Assembly: GCA_029953675.1 (NCBI GenBank)
Contig: JAMWBK010000006.1
Span: 2,046,001-2,110,000 of the forward strand
Length of the DNA: 64,000 nt
Source of the DNA: Rhodosorus marinus
Lineage: Eukaryota > Rhodophyta > Stylonematophyceae > Stylonematales > Stylonemataceae
Direction of reading: 5' to 3'
Both the position numbers and the translations under genes were made by a program. Shown here piece by piece: positions 25,316-37,800 of the stretch (its first letter is position 1; each line of letters starts with the position of its first letter). The notes below the pieces were generated by a model, which was not told the DNA's origin, searched no databases, and saw only the letters and a program-made list of their open reading frames with translations.

Positions 25316-26272
25316 ATGTGGGAAGGAAGGTGGCTGGACGTGTCTTCTCCAGTTCGACGCGTAGCAATCGTTGGCGGAACGCACGGGAATGAGCTGAATG
25401 GAGTCTACATTCAGAGGGCACTGAAGATGGCTGGAGTTCGTGGTGAGGGATTCGACGTTGTCATGTTGGAAGCCAACCCCGAGGCGGCTAAATTAAATAG
25501 ACGATACGTCGAGGAAGATCTGAACCGCTGTTTCAAGGTTGAGGATCTGGAAAATCCCGGGCGGACTTCTCTAGAGCAGAATCGAGCGAGGGAGATTAAT
25601 GAAATTCTGGGGCCAAAGAAGTCCAAAACCCCACGCGCGGATTTCGTCATCGACCTGCACGGTACAACGTCTAATTCTGGTACGGCGTTGATGATGCACC
25701 CCAAGGACTCATTCAGCCACGCTCTAGCCGCGCATCTCCAGCACTTGGATCCCTCGGTAAGAATTTGCCACTGGTTCGACTCTGAGTCCCCGACTTTGCC
25801 TTCGGTCGGCAGGAGCGGGCTAACGTTTGAAGTAGGGCCAATCTCCTGGGGTGTTGTCGAGCCCGAGCTATACTCGAATTCCCTTCGGTTGATTCAGGCA
25901 GCGTTGAGCTACATTGCCGCTCATAACTCCTTTGTTGAAGGTAGCTCGCAGCTCCAGACTGAATCTTGCTCTGTTGACGCCTACGCGAGGATTCGCCCCG
26001 TTTCTTTTCCACGATACGAGAGCGGAGAATTCCAAGGAGACCTGCAAGCAATGCTACACCCGAACCTCCATGGAAATGACTTCAGCCCTTTGGCCATTGG
26101 CGATCCAATCTTCAAACGCTGGGATGGAACCGATATTTATTTTGACGGTCCTGAAGAGGGTGAAGACCTTACCTTCTTCTTCGCGAATGAGGCAGCCTAC
26201 TACGAGAAGAATGTCGCGTTTGTACTCGCCAGGACAAGGAAACTAACTATTCAACGCCTCAAGCTCAGTTAA
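25316..26272 (+). CDS. ASPA: Aspartoacylase-like zinc deacylase
   Basis: Single exon, 318 codons, about the usual length for the family (around 310). Motifs: VAIVGGTHGNELNGVYIQRA holds the His and Glu zinc ligands (HGNE); RRYVEEDLNRCF and DFVIDLHGTTSNSGTAL hold the third ligand and substrate-binding residues; LTFEVGPISWGVV carries the catalytic Glu region (EVGP). The family hydrolyses N-acyl amino acids, classically N-acetylaspartate to acetate and aspartate; the substrate in an alga is unknown. The start is the ATG at 25316 (MWEGRWLDVSSP), only about 10 residues before the domain. No signal peptide is seen, so a cytosolic enzyme is likely. Zinc ligands all appear intact. Confidence 0.9.
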   Translation: MWEGRWLDVSSPVRRVAIVGGTHGNELNGVYIQRALKMAGVRGEGFDVVMLEANPEAAKLNRRYVEEDLNRCFKVEDLENPGRTSLEQNRAREINEILGPKKSKTPRADFVIDLHGTTSNSGTALMMHPKDSFSHALAAHLQHLDPSVRICHWFDSESPTLPSVGRSGLTFEVGPISWGVVEPELYSNSLRLIQAALSYIAAHNSFVEGSSQLQTESCSVDAYARIRPVSFPRYESGEFQGDLQAMLHPNLHGNDFSPLAIGDPIFKRWDGTDIYFDGPEEGEDLTFFFANEAAYYEKNVAFVLARTRKLTIQRLKLS

Positions 26273-26512
26273 AAGCCCTGATGCGAGATATTGCAAGGAG
26301 CGGAAAGGGCATCGTTGAATTAATTTGTAAATATGGCCTTTGATGGGGAGGACTGACTGGGTGCAAAAAATAAGAGGTACTGTTTTACTTAAAAATTGGA
26401 TAGGAAAGCTCATCTCCATGCTGTACACGCACCAATTGTTTAGATGTATCATCGAAGGCTGCGGTCCTCAACCAGACAGCTCTGATACCCGGCCAGGAAC
26501 ACCCAGGTCCCT

Positions 26513-28838
26513 CTATACAACAAGATCAGAGCACAGTTCGATCAAAGTTTCATCGCTTCCGGTGGTGTCCGATGCATCGATTACCCTCATAGCGGACTCC
26601 ATGACTAGAGATGACGCACTCTCCGAGGTGAAGTTCGTGGCAACACCAAGACCAAATGATGTGACGGCTGCGCCACCGAATAAGCTCCAATCCCTAAGTG
26701 CTTTTGCCGCCCGCACGTGCTCGCTCCCATTGAGTCGTGGATACCTATTGCCCTCGTTCGCTATCTGGAGCATATTTCCGCATCGCGATGCAAGCAGCAG
26801 AAGCCAGGCACCAAACGGTCGCCCGTCCTGGGCGTCCTCAGCGCGAAGTACGGCTTCCAAGTTTTCAACAGCGAAACCCTGAAGACCAAGAATGCACTCC
26901 ACGGCCTGCTCTTTCTCTCTTTGCGGAAGTTCAGATCGCGATCCGCCTAGTACAATAGCGCAGCATCCCACAACTCCGCACGCCACAATCAAGCTCGGGT
27001 ACTCTGCTCTAACGTACGCTTTTGCCTGCTTAGGAGCACGACAAAATCTCACAATTTAGCTCTCAACTCAGTTTTTCTGAGGAAAATAAGATTAAAGGCC
27101 CCACATCGCGGCATATAAAAAGAGAACGTTACCTGAGGCATAGAGTCTCGAATCATCCTCCGAAGCCTAAGAATCCCACCCCATTTTTGCTTTCGAGCTT
27201 GTCCTTCGGGAGTATTCGCGGTCGCGGCCAGGGTGTAAACAAGCATCTCACACATTCGAACCTGGTAGCAAAACATTGGACGTTCATTGATTCTGATTCA
27301 GTAAGAGTGCCACAGTTGTCAAGGATCTGAATATACCCAATTCTCGTACCTTCTCAAGAAGCGTCGTTGGTAGTCTTGTAAGCTCTGCACTCTGCTCCAG
27401 ATTCTGCAATGTCTGAAAGTCTGCTATCTTTGCCTCTCCGTTGCTCCAAAGCGAATCAAGTCCGCCGGCTACTGGACCGCCAAGGACTGGCTTTGACACC
27501 CGGATGAGATTAGGCCAAGGAAACACGTTGCTGTCGACCAAGAAGCGACCTGGGCTCCGGGATCTTATTCCCAACAACCTCGAGTAGTCCGGGTTTTCAA
27601 AGCGAGAGGAAAGGCCAATCTGAAACTTGGCCAGGGCTGACTTAAGGTTGGAACCTGCTGTAGGCAAGTTCTCAAATTCTGAAATGGCCGACATTGCTTC
27701 ACTCCAGGACGCCGGGACTCTCCTACCAGCACACCTCGATAGGGCAATCACTCTAGGGTAAGAAAGCGCCTGCAATGTAAAGTGTTGTTTTTTCAGGCGC
27801 TGAGAGCAAGAGGCGTGACTCTGCGATGGTAATTCGCTTACCTGGAGTGTTTCCCGAATGAACGAATCGACTTTTCTTTCGCTCTCGCTAATAACCAGGG
27901 TCTCTTTTATACGCCGCAATAGTATTTTGATGGCCTCCAAAAAGTCAATGCACTCATCTCTTATCGCTTCTGGCGATTTCCCCATAACATCATACCATGG
28001 AAGTATTTCCGCAATCAACGCCGCCAAATCCCGTTTTGTCCTGTTCAACAACGGGCGAGCAGGGTGAGCCTATCCGAAATACAAAATGGGAAAACCCTGT
28101 CCTGAAACAATAATTTGCAAAACAACAAAATACTCACTGTGCCGAATACTCGCTGCGTTCCTGTAAAATCGGGGATCGAACAAGAACCTTGACCGCCACT
28201 CGTTGTGAGATCAACCTCTCAGCAATGCAAAATCGAATATAGTTGAGCAAACGCGTGCTGACCGCCTTCGACTTAGCTCCACCGTTGCTCTCAGCCCCCA
28301 TCGACGCACTAGCTAACAGGGTGGACATGAGAACTTCCTCAAGCTCCGGGTCAAACTCCTGATCAGGATCGTCCATCTTCAGACTGTGGGCCTTGAGAAC
28401 CTTCCTCGCCTGGGTAACTAGAGAAATTGGGAGCTCTCTGTTCTTCCAAGCGTTCAAAACAAGTTCCTCTGACGCCTGGCTCATAGCCTTGAGATCTCTA
28501 GGTGGGTCAGGAGTAGGGGTAGGTGAGTTTTGCTCGCTTGCAATTGCGGGCTGAAGTGTCGTCTGTTGATCGGTAAACTGAGCAACAATGGAATCCGCGA
28601 TTGGCATCTCTCCAAAAATCCCACTGCTCTGCTGCGTCTCCATTAATAGAATTTGGTCATCTTCCGCTTCCATTTCGGCTGTTTGCCCGGCCATCGCGTT
28701 GTCCCCCATCGACATGGCATTGACGGGAGAGAACATTGCCAGCTGATCATCCTCGGCAAAGTCCACCTGATCGAAATTGTCATATGCAAAATCATTGTCG
28801 AATTCTATTTCATTCGCGAGGTCTCCAAGTTCGTCATT
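26513..28838 (-). CDS. Large alpha-helical protein, unidentified
   Basis: A five-exon gene read leftward. The N-terminus is acidic (MNDELGDLANEIEFDNDFAY) and rich in Asp, Met and Gln. Helical exons follow, with YIRFCIAERLISQRVAVKVL, then DLAALIAEILPWYDVMGKSP, WSEAMSAISEFENLPTAG and KVRELGIFRSLTTVALLL. The last exon gives YPSLIVACGVVGCCAIVLGG and ends CSDLVV, TAG at 26513-26515. Some junctions are clear, for example ETLQ joined to ALSYPRVIAL over the intron 27854-27771. The acidic, Gln-rich start and helical body would suit a transcription co-regulator; a Mediator tail subunit crossed my mind, but I cannot support it. A second ATG at 28865 is also in frame. The gene looks real; its identity is open. 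Confidence 0.65.
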
Positions 28839-28952
28839 CATCGTGGATACACCGTGCCGTAGCAAAACCTCGAATGTTCCGAAAATTCCTTGCGTTCTCG
28901 GTGTCCTTCAATATGCTGAGACGAAAATCGCTTCAACCATCAGATCCCCTTT

Positions 28953-29720
28953 AGCTCGGCTCCGCCAGCTCTTGTAGTCGAAACAGCGCCACTAGGTTCA
29001 CGAATTCCTGGCACTTTCAGTTCGCGGGAGAAATCTAAAGAAGAAAGATCACTCTTTTCCTGCTCCAAGGGCCACCGAAACGGGCAAAGCGACCCACTCA
29101 ATGTCCTGACGAACACAAACCAATCTTCCCTAAACTCCACAAATCCTCGTAGCAATAAGCGCCTAACTGCAAGGCCGGTAGCTCAACAAGTACCCATCCG
29201 GCTTTGTTTTTTTGGGCGAATAGACGCAATCTCAAACCCCGAAACTTCCTCGCAGTCTACAGCCGCTTCCTTGGGGTTCCTTGCCTGTCGGAAACTTCCA
29301 GAGGGGAGCAGTTGCCCTGCAAGCCGTCTCACGAGGCTTAGGGAAAGCGATGATGTGAGGAAAGGACACACACTCCAATGTAAACCATCTACACCAAGTT
29401 CTTCGTGGAGAACACGTTCTCAAACCTACAGCTTGGCTTTGTCAAGGTTGAACTTGACCCGGGAGCGACAGGTTCTTAAACCCTGAAATGCGCTTGGTTC
29501 TCAGAGAGAAGCCTCTATTTCTCAAAAGAAAGAGCAGAAAACGTGCCAGGAAGAGGACGAAACCAACCCCAGCGCTCTCGAGCTCAGCGGAGACAACCTG
29601 CCCCCTCTGACGCAAGACCTTAGCAAAAAGGCGCGAGTTGTAGCCAAAGAAAAAAGCTACTAGGATATGAAAAACTTTGTAATGGATGTGGATGAGGTTC
29701 CTAGAGTCCAATGCTATCAT
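28953..29720 (-). CDS. Possible membrane protein, unidentified
   Basis: Three minus-strand open stretches may be exons: 29442-29720 (YKVFHILVAFFFGYNSRLFA, then VGFVLFLARFLLFLLRNRGF), about 29215-29400 (LVRRLAGQLLPSGSFRQARN), and 28953-29155 (GFVEFREDWFVFVRTLSGSL, ending GAELKGI). An intron with GGTACTTG donor and CCTTGCAG acceptor (about 29190-29165) would link the last two. Two hydrophobic segments followed by a soluble tail suggest an organellar or endomembrane protein. Family not recognised. The gene would begin close to, and on the same strand as, the acidic protein to its left. Confidence 0.4.
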
Positions 29721-30459
29721 CTACCGTCTTCTTCTCAGTGCTCTCTCAATTCATTCCTTTCGCGGAGAAGCAGACGAGCCTCTTACGAAGACAAGTCTTT
29801 CAGATCAAAACGCCATCTTTTTCAAAGAAGCTTGAAAGAGTTTTCGAACCCGCCATTCTCCCGCCCTTTTTCACTAGCGGTACAACAACAAATGATTGGT
29901 TAGTAACATGTCATATGATTCTAAAAATATCACATTTAGATTGACTACTTTCATATATTTTATTTATGATTGAATAAATTATGATTAAGATATCCAATTG
30001 TTTACGGAAACGGCGCTATTTTTCTTTAAGCTCTTAATTACTTCGTGATATGCTTTGTTAGGAACTAATAGGGTGTATGATTGGTGAGTTAAGAAAAAGG
30101 TAATCCAATTGTTGCGCTTTGCTTCGTTGGGCATGGAAATATCTTTTGTAATTATTAAAATATCAGTGTATACATCATTGGTTGAGGAGTTTGAACTGAT
30201 TGGGGATTTATTTCAGAAAATGTTTTTACGGGTGGAAGGCGTTGAATTGGATTTCACAACAGATTCTGCGAAGTGATGGCCGTGGTGACTGGCTTTCCTG
30301 TTTGAAGGTGAGTTTCCCCAGTGGCTCTCTTTGACAGATCGGTTTCTGCTATGGCGTATGACCGCTTTCATTCCGACTGCGAACGTCTTTCGCCAGATTC
30401 ATCTGGATCCCGTGTATGAAGATGGGTCTACTGTTCTTGTTTCCTAACTATGGAGCATC
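29721..30459. other. Intergenic, AT-rich
   Basis: Nothing coding is supported. 29890-30240 is strongly AT-rich. A short + frame at 29711-29944 has no motif. Confidence 0.45.
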
Positions 30460-31316
30460 GTGAACTTGTGTCAGATGAGAGGCGAGGGGTCGGTTGTATG
30501 CACCGCTTTAACTGCGTCTCCGGCTTGTTAAGGGTTGAACTATAGCTGCTGTGCGTGGAAAGAGTTGTGGCTGCAACGGAAAACCTGAAATTGACTTGAA
30601 TAAGGACGCCAGGCGTGGTGCTAGTGGCAACCAGGAGCTTGAGGCCAGCAAATGCTTGAGACCAATAGGACGTCAACTGTGTCCGACGGCTTCCAAAGGC
30701 AGGGTCCAAATTCCATTGCGACGAAGCATGGTATTCTGAAGGAACTTGAGCTCGTCAGATTGTGCCATGTGGTATGTAGGTTTCTCGACCTAGAAAACGG
30801 TAATGAGCTAAGCCGAAAGTGCGTGAAAGTTTCACCCAACACCTCTCACCATCCCACCGTTCTGAGCGCGCGTTGCAGTCAAGGCGTTGCGCAGCGACGT
30901 TTTTATGATCCCCACTCATTTGCAGTAAATTCGAGGGACGCCTGGAGGAGCCCCTGCCTGCAGCTTCTCACAATCCAGCCCCAAGCCCATACCCAAGTTG
31001 ACCTACGCGGATGCCACACAGCTTAGGCGTTTCCACCTCTCAGAAAGCAATACCCGAGACTTCCAGGAGGTGGATATCATCATTTTGCCTGTAGAGCTAA
31101 TTGGATCGCCGAAAACAAATCTCGGACTCTCCTAAATATTTCACAAAATTCGGTATCCGTGCAACTCAAAACCCTGAGCATTAGCGGAAAAGCATGTTCT
31201 GCGTTCTGCTGAACGGTGCCGGATACAACCCGTCTTATCTCCCCGCTGGAGGGACCACACAAAACGAGGAAGCCAAAAGCCTACGACCAGGAAACAATCG
31301 AGAAGAGTAGGTACTT
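30460..31316 (+). CDS. Possible multi-exon gene, unidentified
   Basis: Protein-like fragments follow one another on the + strand: KHGILKELELVRLCHVV (within 30652-31026) up to a GTATGTAGG donor near 30773, and PIPKLTYADATQLRRFHLSE with TRDFQEVDIIILPVELIGS (about 30975-31110). A further frame, NGAGYNPSYLPAGGTTQNEE, ends TAG near 31314. They could be exons of one small gene just upstream of BRR2. Splice sites are ambiguous and no family is recognised. The mix of residues (Asp/Leu periodicity, ADATQLRRFHL) is the main reason to think coding. Confidence 0.3.
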
Positions 31317-31883
31317 CATCGGACACCGAGAACTCGTAAGGTAAGATTCCATACTCTAGTTCATCAAGCTACACAAATCAGAAGATCTGGGCAGACGATC
31401 TTTGGGAAGGATTCTGATACACTTCCAAACCCACCTTCCTCGTGAAGGTCATGTACGGAATGCATCTAGTCCATCTTCAATATTCAGAAAGAATTCGCCA
31501 TAAATATAACACATTTATTCAAATAATTGGAAATAAAATAGAAGGTAAGAACATCCTAAATATCGTAAAATATGACCACCTTCGATCTAAATGTGAAATG
31601 GCAGACGACGAGGGAAGATAAAAAGCACAGGTTGGAAATGGTGGCGGCACGGGTTAGATGGCAGGCTAGGGTGAGAGTAGTAAAGCGATCTTGAGGTGTA
31701 CAAATACTTCATGGTGAAGTAGATGAGGGAGGTTTAATATTAAGGCGGATTTCCCGCCTTTGTGGTTGATTTTGTTGTTGGATTGGGGGCGACTTTGGTA
31801 TCGTGGGCGAGGTATTGGATTGAGAGGGGAGCAGAGACTAGTAGGGCTTTTTGTTTTTAGCTGTTTGTTCTGAGGGAGACAAG
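31317..31883. promoter_or_regulatory. BRR2 upstream region
   Basis: Contains no supported gene. The segment 31490-31580 is AT-rich. The last 250 bases are G/T-rich and run into the BRR2 start codon, consistent with promoter and 5' untranslated region. No core promoter motif is clear. Confidence 0.35.
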
Positions 31884-34800
31884 ATGGCGGACGACATTCA
31901 GCGTATGAAACAGTATGACTACGCGGCGAATTCTAATCTCGTCCTTCAGTCGAATAGGTCTCGACGGAGGGATCAGGATGACGGAACCGGAGAAGTTGAA
32001 TCACTCGCTGTGGGAAAACTTGGAGGCAAGATGGGTGATCGGGTCGCGGCAAATAAAAGTGAGGAGCTTGATGAGCTCATGGAAAAGAGGAAGAAGCGAC
32101 TAAGGTAAGTGGATGGGGAGAACGTTTAGGCTGTCGATTTAGGTCGCCCCGGAGAGGTACTCAAGCTCGATTTCCTATCGATATGTATAGGTCTTCAGTT
32201 CAGGAAGGAGACGAGGCCCTGAAAAGGGGACGCGAAGGTGCAGTTGCTAGAATTGCTGATGATTTTGAAGATACTGAAGGATATAAGCCGAAGACAAAAG
32301 CTGCGAAGATCGCGTACGAACATATTCTATCCTTCATGCAAGCAATCATTGGAGACCAACCTCGGGACCTAATCCGGAGCGCTGCCGATGAGACAATTGC
32401 TGTTTTCAAAAGCGAGCGGCATCGAGACTCGGAACGAAAGCGAGACGTAGAGGAGCTCCTCGGTGAAAAGCTCTCGGCCGATAATTTTTCTCGGCTATCC
32501 ACCTTTGCTGCCCAGATTACTGATTTCGGGTCTGATGATAAGGACAATCAAAACGTTGACGCTGACAACGAAGAGCAAAACGCGGTCGACGACCTGGGCG
32601 TAGCCGTTGTCTTCGATGAGGAGCTTGAGGACGAAGCGTCTGAGCTTGATGAAATCGTCGATGAAGAAATGGAGCCGGATGAGGGCGAGGAAACTAGAAC
32701 GGACCTGGTCGTATCTGGCGCTGTAGGTGCGGGAATAGAGGTTGACCAAGATCAAGGGCAGAACATGGAGGTCGATCCCCACGACGTGGACGGGTACTGG
32801 CTTCAGCGACAACTTAGCAAGTACATAGACGATGCCTTGAAATCGAAGGAGGCCGCGGAAGAGGTGTTCTCAATACTCTCAGAGGATTCGAACGAGAGGG
32901 ATAGAGAAAACAAGTTGGTCATGATGCTTGACTATGACAAGTTTGACTTCATCAAACTGATTCTGAGAAATCGGCTGACGATAGTTTATTGTACGAAGTT
33001 CGCCCGTGCAAGCCCCTCTGAGAAGCAAAAGCTCGAGGAAGAACTGATGATGACAAGTGAAGGCCACTTGCTTCTGTCCAAGCTCAAGGACACTGCAACC
33101 GACAGAGATGTTGAGATGGCCATAGATGGCTCGACAAGCGCATCGGCTACAGATAAGTCCAAGAGGGCAGCACGAAAGAGTAGAGCCGAAATCACCGCGC
33201 CGCTAATGGGTCGCGATGGAGCTGCGAACGGATTCACGCCGACGGAGCTGAGAAAATTGGACCTGGACTCGCTTGCGTTTTCCCAAGGTTCGCATGTTAT
33301 GTCGAACAAGAAGGTCAATCTTCCCAAGGACTCGTTTGTAGTGAACAAGAAGGACTATGAGGAGTGGCATATCCCAGCCGTAACGGCCAAGGCCGCGAAC
33401 GAGAAGCTGGTGCTCATCAAAGATCTGCCGGATTGGGCACGAACTGGATTCAGCGAAAAGATGAAGGCCCTAAATCGTATGCAGAGTCAAGTGTACGACG
33501 GCGTTTTCAATACAGATGACAATGTTTTACTCTGTGCGCCAACGGGTGCGGGCAAAACGAACGTCGCAATGCTCGCGGTGCTCAGAGAAATCGGGAAATC
33601 CATGGACCACAACGGGAATTTCGACCTCTCGTCCTTTAAGATAATATACGTTGCACCCATGAAAGCGCTTGTTGCTGAAGTTGTGGCGAACTTGGGTGCT
33701 CGCCTCGAGAAGCTAGGCGTGACTGTAGCGGAACTCACGGGTGATGTTAACATGACAAAGCAGGAGATTACTGACACGCAAATAATTGTCACTACACCTG
33801 AGAAATGGGACATCATTACCAGAAAAAGTGGAGAAAGAACATTCACGGAATTGGTTAAGCTAATGATTGTGGACGAAATTCATCTTCTTCACGACGAGCG
33901 AGGCCCTGTGCTGGAATCGGTAGTCGCGAGATCTATCCGAGCGGTTGAGGCTACATCTATGGAGACGAGAATAGTCGGCCTTTCAGCAACGTTGCCCAAC
34001 TACAAGGACGTTGGCGCGTTTCTCAGAGTCAAGCCTGAAAGGCGTTACCACTTTGACTCCTCGTATCGACCGTGCCCTTTGCAACAGCAGTACTTGGGTA
34101 TTCAGACGAAGAAGGCCCTGAAGAGGTTCCAGCTCATGAATGAACTGACCTGGGAAAAGGTTAAGGAGCAAGCGACAGGTTCTGGTGGATCTCAAGTTCT
34201 GGTTTTCGTTCACTCGAGGAAGGAAACTTTTAATACTGCGAAGCACTTGCGTGACATGGCAATTGAGAACAATATTTTGGACGATTTCATGACGTCTGGG
34301 TCGTCCGAAGTGAGTCTTGCTGAGGTAATGGAGAGCGAGGCGGATACGGTCAAGTCTCCTGAGTTGGTGGATCTACTCAAGTCTGGATTTGGCGTCCATC
34401 ATGCCGGACTGGCCTTATCGGACCGAAAACTCGTGGAAGAACTGTTTGCCGAGGGGCATACTAGAGTGCTTGTATCCACGGCGACACTAGCCTGGGGTGT
34501 TAACCTTCCTGCTCATGCAGTGATCATTAAGGGGACCCAAATCTATTCTCCCGAGAAGGGAAGGTGGACGGTAAGTCATCATTCCTTGAGCACAAAAGGC
34601 TCGTTTCCAACGTCTCTCCGCGGTGAGGAGGAAAAACGCGAAGTCGCTGATTCCTTGTCTCCCGTCTAGGAACTTTCGCCGCTTGACGTCATGCAAATGA
34701 TGGGAAGAGCGGGAAGGCCTCAATATGATACTCATGGAGAGGGAATTATGATAACAACCGATTCAGAATTGCAGTTTTACAGATCACTTCTCAACCAGCA

Positions 34801-37800
34801 GCTTCCTATAGAGAGTCAAATGCTTTCTCGACTACCAGACTCCTTGAATGCTGAGGTAACAACCAAACTGTTAAGTTTGCAAAGCTGTTCTAGCGCGTAT
34901 GTACGAAATCTCAGTTCTGTTCATGCGCCGCTTCGGCTTTTTTGTCTAACAGATTGCGCTAGGAACGGTTTCGAACGTTAAGGAAGCTAGTACATGGCTT
35001 GGTTACACATACCTGTATGTACGAATGGTTCAGAATCCCGTGCTTTACGGGATTTCGATCGATGAGCAAGAGGCGGACCCGACTCTCGAGAAGAGAAGAC
35101 TCGATCTAGTTCATTCTGCAGCTTTGATATTGGATAAAGCTGGACTAGTTAGGTGAGCTAACTGGATCTCATAGCGCGTGAGTCTTTGGCTTGAACCCTT
35201 TCTGAATCTCGTGTTCCTGGCTTGACCATGTTTGGTGTAGATATGACGGGCGGTCTGGGCAGTTGCAGGGGACAGACCTTGGCAGGGTTGCTTCACATTT
35301 CTATGTCTCGCATACCACAATGTCAGTGTTCGCGGAGCACCTGAAGCCGACACTAGGAATGATAGACTTGCTTCGGCTCTTCTCCCTGAGCGGAGAATTT
35401 CAACATATGAGAGTTAGAGAAGAGGAGAAGCTTGAACTAAGCAGGCAAGCACCAAAGCGGCGATTCCATTGCTTAACTAAGTTGGACACCTCCTTTACAA
35501 GACGACCGCATGTTTTTGTTTGTTACATGTATAGGCTCCTCGAGCGTGTTCCAGTGCCTGTGAAGGATTCCATAGAAGAGTCGACAGCGAAAGTTAACGT
35601 TCTGCTTCAGGCGTACATTTCAAACCTTAAACTCGACGGACTCGCGTTGACTTCAGACATGGTATACGTAACCCAGAGCGCGGGCAGAATCGTTCGAGCA
35701 ATTTACGAAATTGTGCTGCGACGGAAGTGGTGCCAACTTGCTGATCGGTGAGAATGTCGGCGAACGACTCGGACCGATTACGTAGATCTGACATAGACGT
35801 ATGCTGCTGTAGGTGCTTGAACTTGAGCAAGATGGTTCAGAGGAGGCAGTGGGCGACCCAGACACCTTTGAGACAGTTTGGAAAGGTTCTCCCGAACACG
35901 TTGAGTGAAGACGTTTTGAGAAAAATCGAGAGGAAAGATATTGAATTTGAGAGATATTATGACTTAGAACCCGAAGAGATTGGAGAACTCCTACGCAATT
36001 CCAAAATGGGACGGGTTGTGCATAAAATGGTCCATTACCTTCCTAGGATGGACGTACAAGCCCAAATCCAACCAGTTACGAGGTCCACCTTGCGGATCGA
36101 ATTGATCCTAACGCCGGATTTTGAGTATACGCCAAGGGTACGATGTGAGGAATGCTGTACTCGTCCGCTTTTCCTGTGTCCTTAACGAGTTTGGCTCAAT
36201 TGTTTTCAGGTTCACGGCGCCGGAGAACCATTCTGGATTTTCATTGAGGACTCCGATAACGAAACGCTGCTACACCACGAGTCATTCTATCTGAGAGGCA
36301 GTGTCGCAAAGGAGGAGCATACAGTGACTTTTACAGTGCCAATTTCAGAACCGTTGCCTCCGCAGTACTTCGTTAGATGCGTTAGCGACCGATGGATAGC
36401 CCCGGACACGGTAAGTTCTGCCTTGTGGAGGAACCGCGGATTGTCCTGATGTGCTTTTGCTGAGCGGTGATGATGGGATTGCTTTAGGTTGTTCCTGTGT
36501 CGTTCCGAAACCTTATCTTGCCTGAAAAATTCCCTCCCCATACGGAGTTGTTGGATATGCAACCACTACTGACTATGGATGCATTCCGAGGCAGTGCGGA
36601 GGACGCAGATATGGAGAATGCTTTGACTACATACTTCAGCTCTCAGTACGTAATTTCGTCTCTAGTTTATCGTGAATGGACGGTGACTCTGATGTTTCTT
36701 CTTTGTTCTCGAACAGGTTCAAAACGTTCAATCCCATCCAAACACAAGCATTTAATGGTTTCTACAAGTCACAGGCGAATTGCTTGTTGGCCGCACCAGC
36801 GGGATCTGGTCGATTGATATTGGCCGAGGTGGCGATAGGACAGCTTTTTGTCAGCCAGCCTGCGGCCGCTGCGGTCTACGTTTGTTCCCGTGGAGAGATC
36901 GCAGTCCCCCGAAAAGTGAAAGAACTTAAGGAGGGAATCGCCGATTCTCTTGGTAGGCCTTCGGGAGCACGTCTCCGAGCTCACCTGATTTCGTCTCTGA
37001 AAAGTAGTATCTTTGTATAGGTTTGGTCGTTTCGACTCTTACAGGGGAGACAACTGCGGACTTGCGGGTCCTCGCTACTCCTGGCACATTGGTAGTGTGC
37101 TCCCCTGAGCATTGGGACAATATTTCGAGAAGATGGAAGCAGCGGAAAGTCATCAACAACGTATCGCTCTTCATTGTCGACGATGTGCATTACGTTGCTG
37201 GCCATAACGGCCCGGTGGTCGAGGTTATTTGCTTGCGAATGAGGTATATCGCAGAGCAAGCGACTCAATCGGGCAAGAAGGCTTGTCGGTAAGGAATTTT
37301 TGCAAAGCGTCTATTCTCCATCGTGGAACAGTCCCGAATTCAAAGCAATCCAAACCCTTCCGCTCTAATCCTCCATTCCTCCATTCTTCCATTCTTCCGT
37401 TCTACAGATTGATTGCCCTGTCCGACCCCGTTGCCAATGCACGGGACTTGGCGGATTGGCTAGGAGTTCCGCCCCAGAACATGTTCTCCTTCCATGCAAA
37501 CTCGAGGCCAGTTCCACTCGAAACCCATATTCAAACGGTCGCGAATACTGGATCTAGTCTTGTCACAACGATGGCTCGACCAATCTACAACGCGATAAGG
37601 TAAAAGGACGCCAAAGCATGTACTCAATGCATTACAAGGAACAGTCAACTAACCAGTCTTTCTGGCGTACGTTAGGAGCTATGGTACCGGTGGGGCTCCC
37701 GTAGTTGTTTTTGTCGCCTCGAGGAGACTGGTTCGTGCCACTGCCTTCGAGTTGTTGACCTCTGTGTCAGCAGGCGGTGGGCCAAGCCGATTTTTGCATG

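Noticed and set aside
26513-28865. Naming the large helical protein as a Mediator tail subunit or cohesin kleisin
   Set aside because: Only general composition fits; no diagnostic motif could be seen.
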